Positions 6,858 through 10,425 of a DNA stretch of 12,020 nt are shown here, piece after piece. The translations under genes were made by a program, and so were the position numbers. Origin of the DNA: an uncultured Thermoguttaceae bacterium (GTDB lineage: Bacteria > Planctomycetota > Planctomycetia > Pirellulales > Thermoguttaceae); the NCBI GenBank assembly GCA_934725735.1, contig CAKVCP010000063.1, positions 1 to 12,020 on the forward strand, written 5' to 3'. Every line of letters starts with the position of its first letter. The first letter of the stretch is position 1. The notes beneath the pieces were generated by a model. The model was not told the origin of the DNA, ran no database searches, and saw only the letters and a program-made list of their open reading frames with translations.

Positions 6858-7409
6858 TCACTGAAAACGAACGGCGCACCATACGCGCCCGTATTGGTCT
6901 TTATAAAACGCCGCGCCGCACCGCGTGAACGCGCCGTTAAGAAGTAGCGCCCGATGCGCGGGGGACGCTAGCCACTGTTTGATCGCCTCTTCAAATCCCG
7001 CGAAGTTTTGCGCTAAGATTTCCGGCGCCCCTTCGTGAAGAAGAAATCCTCTTGATGCGTCGCGCCGCGTTTGAACGTTCGCGCCGTCAAACAGCCGCCG
7101 ATCAGGGTGAAGACTCTTCAGGCCGAATCGAGCGCGGCAATCGTTGACGAACTCAAGAGCCGTCGATTCAGAATCCGACAGACCGTCAAGATAGACGCCG
7201 TCAACTTCTTGATTTTGTTTTGGCGCGTATTCCTCTTGAACGTCGCAAGCGTTCGTCGGACATTGCGCGTTCTTCACTTCGCAATAGTTGCAAGACGCCG
7301 GGCGCATGTTAAACAATCGCCTTTTAAAGAGCCCGCAAGCTTGAGCGGTGGAATTTGACGACAAGAACGCCAAAGAAAGAATCGACGCGATAATTAAATG
7401 TTTCTTCAT
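6858..7409 (-). CDS. Secreted CAP/SCP-domain protein
   Basis: A 183-residue exported protein. Residues 1-24 are a signal peptide (MKKHLIIASILSLAFLSS, cleavage likely after AQA-24, just before C25). A cysteine-rich stretch follows (C25, C40, C43, C50, C55), then a CAP (SCP/PR-1) domain at about 83-183 with LEFVNDCRARFGL, HEGAPEILAQN (125-135), QWLASPAHRALLL (145-157) and a closing RVWCAVRF strand. CAP proteins are secreted and varied in role; no reaction can be assigned. It is an odd member of this operon: its ATGA start overlaps the Sak4 stop by 4 bases and the DUF669 gene begins 10 bases after it, so it interrupts an otherwise cytoplasmic recombination pair. GAGGT 6 bases upstream supports the start. 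It may act on the host envelope or be picked-up cargo. Confidence 0.85.
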   Translation of the reverse strand: MKKHLIIASILSLAFLSSNSTAQACGLFKRRLFNMRPASCNYCEVKNAQCPTNACDVQEEYAPKQNQEVDGVYLDGLSDSESTALEFVNDCRARFGLKSLHPDRRLFDGANVQTRRDASRGFLLHEGAPEILAQNFAGFEEAIKQWLASPAHRALLLNGAFTRCGAAFYKDQYGRVWCAVRFQ

Positions 7410-8131
7410 GACTTAACCTCATTCTGCGCTTGTTTGATTGACGACAGGACGGTGCGCGCGTCCAGGGGAAGTTCGGCGGGAATAGCGAATCGAGACTTCG
7501 CCACCTGATAGGGGGACGCCTCAGTTCTTACGATGCGCGGGTTGTTTTGGTCGCCTTTCGCCGCGCCGAAGGCTCGAGTCGCTAAAAGAATGACGTCGAC
7601 GTATTCCGCAAGTAGAGATCGTGCCGACTTATGAAGACGCGGGGTAAATCTTTTTAACGACGACACCTCAGGATCGCTATAATCTTCTGCGACCGCATGC
7701 GCCAAAAGAAGAATGATCTTTCCTTGCTGATGCAAGGATGCTAAGTGGTCTAGAACGATCCGCCAAAAGGTCAAGGCGATCGTGTAGCCTTTGCCGTAGC
7801 CGATCTGTTCGATGTTGTCGACTTTTGAGTCGGTCGCGACTTTATCCCAGATAAGACGTTCGAGCCAATCGAGGGAATCGATTACGATCGTCTTGAAATC
7901 GTTCGATTCCGTTTCAAGAGCCACTAGTTCTTGAAAGACTTCGTCGAACGTTTTGGCCAAAGGGAATTTGGCGCAATCGATCATCCCCAACCCGTCTTCC
8001 GTCTGAATAAAGATAGGGGAAGGGAAATTGGCCGCGAACGTGCTTTTGCCGATCCCCTCCATTCCGTAAAGGATGATTCTAGGCGCGTCGAGAGTACGAC
8101 CGCGCGTGATGGAATCTAAAATGCTAGTCAT
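7406..8131 (-). CDS. Sak4-like RecA-fold ATPase (phage recombinase/ssDNA annealing)
   Basis: A 241-residue P-loop ATPase of the phage Sak4/AAA_24 type. Walker A is GMEGIGKST (23-31), followed by FPSPIFIQTEDGLGMID, and Walker B is KTIVIDSLDWLERL (80-93). The motif GYGKGYTIALTFWRIVLDHL (111-130), the strand KIILLLAHA (138-146) and the arginine-rich RFTPRLHKSARSLL (161-174) fit this family. Known relatives promote single-strand annealing and partner with an SSB, and the downstream DUF669 gene is a likely partner. The start at 8131 is supported by AAAGGA about 8-10 bases upstream; a longer frame to 8203 would need a TTG start inside a hairpin region and is not preferred. Its stop overlaps the CAP start (ATGA). 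Confidence 0.87.
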   Translation of the reverse strand: MTSILDSITRGRTLDAPRIILYGMEGIGKSTFAANFPSPIFIQTEDGLGMIDCAKFPLAKTFDEVFQELVALETESNDFKTIVIDSLDWLERLIWDKVATDSKVDNIEQIGYGKGYTIALTFWRIVLDHLASLHQQGKIILLLAHAVAEDYSDPEVSSLKRFTPRLHKSARSLLAEYVDVILLATRAFGAAKGDQNNPRIVRTEASPYQVAKSRFAIPAELPLDARTVLSSIKQAQNEVKS

Positions 8132-8177
8132 TAAAGGAATCCTTTCTAATTCTGTCGTTTTGTAATTAAGAGATAGA

Positions 8178-8210
8178 GAAGGCGCCGAAGACGACGCCTT
8201 CAACCTTCGG
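8178..8210 (-). promoter_or_regulatory. Interleaved hairpins in the leader of the Sak4 gene
   Basis: On the minus strand four segments follow one another: CCGAAG (8210-8205), GAAGGCG (8201-8195), CTTCGG (8190-8185) and CGCCTTC (8184-8178). First pairs with third and second with fourth, so the two stems are either mutually exclusive or form a small pseudoknot. They sit in the only long gap (101 bases) inside the operon. No T-tract follows, so it is not a plain terminator; an attenuator, RNA stability element or translational control is possible. Bases 8132-8177 hold only the Sak4 Shine-Dalgarno that I can see. Confidence 0.35.
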
Positions 8211-8232
8211 GGGCGTTTCCGTCCTTTTGTTA

Positions 8233-8388
8233 TTAGTTGGTCGCGTCGACGTTCCAGGCGTCGGCGTTGAAGTTAGATTGTTTCATCATCTGACGGTATT
8301 CGGCGTCGAGCTCGTTGAAGATGCCGAGCGCCGCTAAGAAGGATTCTCGTTGGTCCCCAAGTTCCATAAACTTTTCAAGAGCTGTCAT
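8233..8388 (-). CDS. Small 51-aa phage protein, unknown
   Basis: A short frame, MTALEKFMELGDQRESFLAA onward, ending NVDATN with TAA at 8233. It has a strong ribosome-binding site, AAGGAG, about 7 bases before the ATG, and lies 16 bases after the stop of the 98-aa gene, which is why I call it real despite its size. The product is acidic and predicted mainly helical up to about residue 37, then polar. I recognise no family. As the second gene of the early leftward operon it may be an early host-takeover or regulatory peptide, but there is no direct evidence. Confidence 0.7.
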   Translation of the reverse strand: MTALEKFMELGDQRESFLAALGIFNELDAEYRQMMKQSNFNADAWNVDATN

Positions 8389-8404
8389 TTCTAGTCTCCT
8401 TAAA

Positions 8405-8701
8405 TTACTTGTTGATGTTGCCGGAAAGAGTGTCGATCAGGTCTAAGACGTCATGATGAAGTCGTCCTTCGAAGAAGTCGGCGTAGCCGGTCGCGTAGGC
8501 GAAGGACTTGAAGTCAAGTTCTTCGTAAGCGCCGCGACCTAGTTCTCTCATCGTGTGGATCAGTTTGAACTGTTTGTCCAAGAAAGATCGCGCCGCGACG
8601 TAGTCCTTGTTATCAAATGCAGTTAAAAAGGTTTCTCGAGTTTCTTCGATGCGTTCGACGTATTTGTTAAATTCGGTTTTGCTGAATTCAGTGTCTTTCA
8701 T
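8405..8701 (-). CDS. First gene of the leftward early operon, 98-aa, unknown
   Basis: A 98-residue acidic, probably all-helical protein beginning MKDTEFSKTEFNKYVERIEE and containing FLTAFDNKDYVAARSFLDKQ and AYATGYADFFEGRLHHDVLD. I recognise no domain. The start at 8701 has AAGGAG 8 bases upstream; the frame is open 12 codons further to 8737 but that region holds the operator sites and lacks a ribosome-binding site. It is the first gene after the predicted leftward promoter and faces the XRE repressor, the place where Cro-like or early regulatory proteins are often found; however I see no helix-turn-helix in it. Confidence 0.82.
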   Translation of the reverse strand: MKDTEFSKTEFNKYVERIEETRETFLTAFDNKDYVAARSFLDKQFKLIHTMRELGRGAYEELDFKSFAYATGYADFFEGRLHHDVLDLIDTLSGNINK

Positions 8702-8716
8702 TTTTTGATCTCCTTT

Positions 8717-8731
8717 ATTCACATTGCATAC
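8717..8731. promoter_or_regulatory. Operator-like site 3 (degenerate)
   Basis: ATTCAC-ATT-GCATAC matches the perfect site at 8802-8816 in 11 of 15 positions, including the central ATT and the GC of the right half. Its centre is 32 bp from the next site. It lies between the leftward -10 and the ribosome-binding site of the 98-aa gene. Confidence 0.5.
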
Positions 8732-8745
8732 AAGCAACAGTTAAA

Positions 8746-8772
8746 AGCATACGCATTGATGATAAATTTCAA
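8746..8772 (-). promoter_or_regulatory. Predicted leftward early promoter
   Basis: On the minus strand TTGAAA (8772-8767) and TATGCT (8751-8746) are separated by 15 bases, giving a start near 8739 and a leader of about 38 bases before the 98-aa gene. The spacing is short and the -10 imperfect, but operator-like site 2 lies across it, as expected for a repressed early promoter. A second TTGAAA lies a little upstream near 8783, so the exact promoter is uncertain. Confidence 0.4.
8749..8763. promoter_or_regulatory. Operator-like site 2
   Basis: ATACGCATTGATGAT matches the perfect palindromic site in 12 of 15 positions, with its left half and centre (ATACGCATTG) identical. It covers the spacer and edge of the -10 of the predicted leftward promoter, so bound repressor would block the early operon. 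Confidence 0.6.
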
Positions 8773-8792
8773 GTATATTTTCAAAAAAAAAG

Positions 8793-8819
8793 TTGAAGAA
8801 AATACGCATTGCGTATAAT
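8793..8819 (+). promoter_or_regulatory. Predicted repressor promoter
   Basis: A perfect TATAAT (8814-8819) lies 15 bases after TTGAAG (8793-8798). Transcription would start near 8826, giving a very short leader that contains little more than the GGAGG Shine-Dalgarno at 8827-8831. The palindromic operator-like site 1 overlaps the -10, suggesting that the repressor limits its own synthesis. Confidence 0.6.
8802..8816. promoter_or_regulatory. Operator-like site 1 (perfect palindrome)
   Basis: ATACGC-ATT-GCGTAT is a perfect 6-bp inverted repeat around a 3-bp centre. It overlaps the repressor gene's -10 element, and two degenerate copies occur further into the same intergenic region. It is the best candidate binding site for the XRE repressor. 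Confidence 0.68.
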
Positions 8820-8838
8820 ACTAAGTGGAGGTAAATCT

Positions 8839-9243
8839 ATGAAAGAACGATTAAAAGAACTTCGTAAGAAGTTAAATCTAACTCAGCGCGAACTCGCGGA
8901 AAAACTAGGCGTCAAAACAAGCCAAGTCGGAGGTTGGGAAACCGGTTATCGCGCGCTATCCCCCGCGCGGATCGCGCAAATCTGCGCCGCGCTCCACGTT
9001 CGGCGGGAATGGTTTGAGACCGGCGAAGGCGACGTGCTAGAGCCTCAGAGGCCGGAAAAAAGGACGCGCGACGAAATCCTCGCCGACGCCTTCGAACTGT
9101 TCTACTCCGAACTCTCCGACGTCGGAAAGAAGGCGGTTGATAAAGTTCTTGAACGTCTATACAACGACAGGATGTGGGAACTTCGTCAGCGCAAGTCTCA
9201 AACAAACAACGGAACGATAGGGGGTGATATGATTCAGAATTAG
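8839..9243 (+). CDS. XRE-family (Cro/C1-type) phage repressor
   Basis: A 134-residue DNA-binding protein. Residues 1-66 are an XRE helix-turn-helix domain: MKERLKELRKKLNLTQRELA, EKLGVKTSQVGGWETGYRAL, then ARIAQICAALHVRREWFETG. Residues 76-110 form a helical C-terminal part (LADAFELFYSELSDVGKKAV) that may dimerise, as in short XRE repressors with no LexA-type protease domain. The start at 8839 is set by GGAGG 7 bases upstream; the longer frame from 8809 would lie on the promoter. It is divergent from the replication operon with three operator-like sites between them, so it most likely maintains lysogeny by silencing the leftward operon. Lacking a cleavable domain, release from lysogeny probably uses something other than RecA-driven self-cleavage. 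Confidence 0.87.
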   Translation: MKERLKELRKKLNLTQRELAEKLGVKTSQVGGWETGYRALSPARIAQICAALHVRREWFETGEGDVLEPQRPEKRTRDEILADAFELFYSELSDVGKKAVDKVLERLYNDRMWELRQRKSQTNNGTIGGDMIQN

Positions 9244-9274
9244 GCTTTTTCTCATTACTTATTTACAGGTTTTC

Positions 9275-9321
9275 AACAAAAATCAGGGTCAGATTTACCC
9301 ATTACTGACCCTGATTTTGTT
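9275..9321. terminator. Strong hairpin terminator after the repressor gene
   Basis: AAAATCAGGGTCAG (9279-9292) pairs perfectly with CTGACCCTGATTTT (9305-9318) over 14 bp with a 12-base loop. A few more pairs (AAC/GTT) extend the stem past one unpaired base. A-tract on one side and T-tract on the other allow it to work in both directions. It ends the repressor transcript 32 bases after the stop. Confidence 0.8.
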
Positions 9322-9397
9322 ATATAGTCGACATTATAAAAACGGCGTTTTATCACGTTTCACGTATAGATTTTCAGTTTTTGCACCCCTTCTTTCA

Positions 9398-9434
9398 CCT
9401 TCTTTCACGCTTTTTTCAACGCTTATTTCAACGC
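9398..9434 (+). repeat. Left arm of a perfect 37-bp inverted repeat
   Basis: This segment is the exact reverse complement of 9692-9728; 257 bases separate the arms. It contains three of the short repeats (TTTCACGC, then two TTTCAACGC). Perfect identity over 37 bp, in an AT-rich background, points to recent duplication or strong constraint. Confidence 0.92.
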
Positions 9435-9458
9435 TCTTTTGGTTGCGTAATCGTCATA

Positions 9459-9544
9459 ATTTATCTATTTTAACACATAGAATATATATAGTATATATAT
9501 GTAAGTATATATATAATATATATTTAGATATATATACTAATATG
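9459..9544. other. AT-rich TA-repeat core (possible unwinding element)
   Basis: About 85 bases almost without G or C, dominated by runs of TA (for example 9481-9500 and 9505-9522) and with no coding character. It lies between the left arm and the inner repeat pair. Such low-melting sequence beside iterons commonly serves as the strand-opening site of an origin; the role here is inferred. Confidence 0.6.
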
Positions 9545-9568
9545 TTTCTTCATTCTTCTTTCTTAGCC

Positions 9569-9596
9569 TTTACCCTTCTTTCACTTCTTTCAACGC
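9569..9596 (+). repeat. Left arm of an inner imperfect inverted repeat
   Basis: TTTACCCTTCTTTCAC...CAACGC pairs with 9630-9656 with two mismatches and one extra base. It is nested inside the 37-bp repeat and carries the same short motif, so the region has two shells of symmetry around a centre near 9613. Confidence 0.8.
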
Positions 9597-9629
9597 AAGA
9601 TTTTGATATTGATTTATGTATATAAGAGA

Positions 9630-9656
9630 GCGTGAAATAAGTGAAAAAAGGGTAAA
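9630..9656 (-). repeat. Right arm of the inner imperfect inverted repeat
   Basis: GCGTGAAATAAGTG...GGGTAAA is the near reverse complement of 9569-9596. The 33-base interval between the arms is AT-rich. Confidence 0.8.
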
Positions 9657-9661
9657 AACGA

Positions 9662-9692
9662 CCGTAAGTCCTGAAAAAATAAAGACTTACGG
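9662..9692. repeat. 9-bp perfect hairpin adjoining the right arm
   Basis: CCGTAAGTC (9662-9670) and GACTTACGG (9684-9692) form a perfect stem around a 13-base A-rich loop. It shares its last base with the start of the right 37-bp arm. It may be a separate protein-binding palindrome within the repeat region. Confidence 0.65.
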
Positions 9693-9728
9693 CGTTGAAA
9701 TAAGCGTTGAAAAAAGCGTGAAAGAAGG
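9692..9728 (-). repeat. Right arm of the perfect 37-bp inverted repeat
   Basis: Exact reverse complement of 9398-9434. A further two GTGAAAG repeats follow outside the arm (9735 and 9756), so the right-hand array is longer than the mirrored part. Confidence 0.92.
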
Positions 9729-9766
9729 GTCGGCGCGTGAAAGAAGGGTAGAGAGACGTGAAAGGA

Positions 9767-9842
9767 GGGAGAGATGGGCCCGCCCCACTGGAGAGACGGG
9801 TGGGGTCGGAGGGGGGCTAGGTACTACCCCGAAGGGGTTTTC
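9767..9842. other. G-rich block with GC hairpins
   Basis: Strong strand asymmetry with many G-runs on the plus strand. CCCCAC (9783-9788) pairs with GTGGGG (9800-9805), and ACCCC-GAA-GGGGT (9826-9838) is followed by TTTT, which could be a weak terminator. The block contrasts sharply with the AT-rich core 250 bases away. The rest, to 9890, is T-rich with no gene. Confidence 0.45.
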
Positions 9843-9891
9843 CTGACTGTGCACGACGCCCTAGATTTTTTGAGTTTTGTTTGTTTTTTAG

Positions 9892-9920
9892 TTGACGTCG
9901 TGAAAGCGGTTTGCTATAAA
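9892..9920 (+). promoter_or_regulatory. Strong sigma-70 promoter for the two-TM protein
   Basis: TTGACG (9892-9897) and TATAAA (9915-9920) are separated by an ideal 17 bases. The start falls near 9927, 37 bases before the ATG. A stray copy of the short repeat, CGTGAAAG (9899-9906), lies in the spacer, so the protein that binds the repeat array could also affect this promoter. Confidence 0.75.
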
Positions 9921-9963
9921 TTCGTTGATGTTCTAGTTCTTATTCAATAGAAAGGTTGTTAAG

Positions 9964-10425
9964 ATGTCAAAAATCAACTATGTTGTCAATGAAACCTTTG
10001 AACAGGCAAGAAGACGACAAAGATTTTTACAAAGAGAAAAAACGCGGATGCTACGTCTTATGAACGATCCGCAAGTTCAAGACGTAGCCGCGCATTTCAT
10101 AAAATTAAAACGTCTTCCTGAAGAAAAAGAAACTTATAACTATCTAAGAATATTTGGGGAATCTTACCGCGATTATGAATATCGGTCTCTTAAAATATGC
10201 GTCAAACTCGTACAAGCTTACGTTGCTGTTTTTCTTGTTGGGAATTTTTGTTCAAACGACTATGTAAAAGAATTTTTGCTTGTTTTGGCTGCTTTGTTTT
10301 ATTTTGGATTGCTCTATCGTTTTGTTTTAGGCGTAAACGTCGCGTTGCGAATGTTTCGTAATGAAAGGGCAATTTGTTGTCTTGTTGAAGAAAACTTGCG
10401 CAATTCTTCATCAGGATATTATTAA
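9964..10425 (+). CDS. Two-transmembrane protein, unknown (probable prophage cargo)
   Basis: A 153-residue protein I do not recognise. A basic, helical N-terminal part (ETFEQARRRQRFLQREKTRM, residues 10-29) is followed by two predicted membrane helices, about 75-95 (LKICVKLVQAYVAVFLVGNF) and 104-127 (FLLVLAALFYFGLLYRFVLG), then a short polar tail. It has its own promoter and AAAGG ribosome-binding site, lies on the strand opposite to the phage operons, and is richer in A/T codons than its neighbours. These are typical traits of genes expressed from a resident prophage, such as superinfection exclusion or anti-phage membrane proteins, but no motif proves that. The arrangement of cytoplasmic helix plus two membrane helices resembles 2TM effector proteins only in general outline. 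Its stop codon overlaps that of the convergent gene. Confidence 0.75.
   Translation: MSKINYVVNETFEQARRRQRFLQREKTRMLRLMNDPQVQDVAAHFIKLKRLPEEKETYNYLRIFGESYRDYEYRSLKICVKLVQAYVAVFLVGNFCSNDYVKEFLLVLAALFYFGLLYRFVLGVNVALRMFRNERAICCLVEENLRNSSSGYY

Larger units (their letters stand above)
9358..9763. repeat. Array of oriented short repeats, TTTCA(A)CG(C); candidate replication origin
   Basis: Seven copies or near-copies of TTTCAC/TTTCAACGC read forward on the left (starting about 9358, 9393, 9403, 9414, 9426, 9579, 9588). Seven read in reverse on the right as GCG(T)TGAAA or GTGAAA (starting about 9630, 9641, 9692, 9704, 9716, 9735, 9756). Within each cluster several copies are 11-12 bp apart, close to one helical turn, and an AT-rich core lies between them. 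Frames crossing this block have no convincing start or protein-like composition, so bases 9244-9890 appear non-coding. The layout resembles iterons flanking an unwinding element. That it is an origin used by the phage primase is an inference. Confidence 0.6.

Noticed and set aside
8132..8203. N-terminal extension of the Sak4-like protein to 8203
   Set aside because: It would need a TTG start inside the interleaved hairpins; the ATG at 8131 has a good Shine-Dalgarno and gives the family's normal N-terminus.
8809..8838. Repressor start at 8809
   Set aside because: That start lies on the operator and -10 element; the ATG at 8839 has GGAGG at proper spacing.
9398..9728. Insertion sequence or MITE bounded by the 37-bp inverted repeat
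   Set aside because: There is no transposase inside, no clear target-site duplication flanking the arms, and the short motif continues outside the right arm, which fits an iteron array better. A MITE cannot be wholly excluded.
9358..9763. CRISPR array
   Set aside because: Repeats are only 7-10 bp, change orientation across the centre, and have no regular spacers or cas genes nearby.
9358..9763. Retron-type non-coding RNA
   Set aside because: The nested inverted repeats suggested it, but no reverse transcriptase is encoded on either side within the window.
9767..9842. Strict four-tract G-quadruplex
   Set aside because: Only three G-tracts of three or more lie close together (9798-9816); the next is far, so the motif is incomplete.
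9317..9846. Two rightward frames (9317-9625 and 9616-9846) across the repeat region
   Set aside because: Their translations only reflect the TA-runs and the short DNA repeats (YIVYICKYIYNIY, RRERRERW), no good ribosome-binding site precedes them, and the DNA symmetry better explains the sequence.
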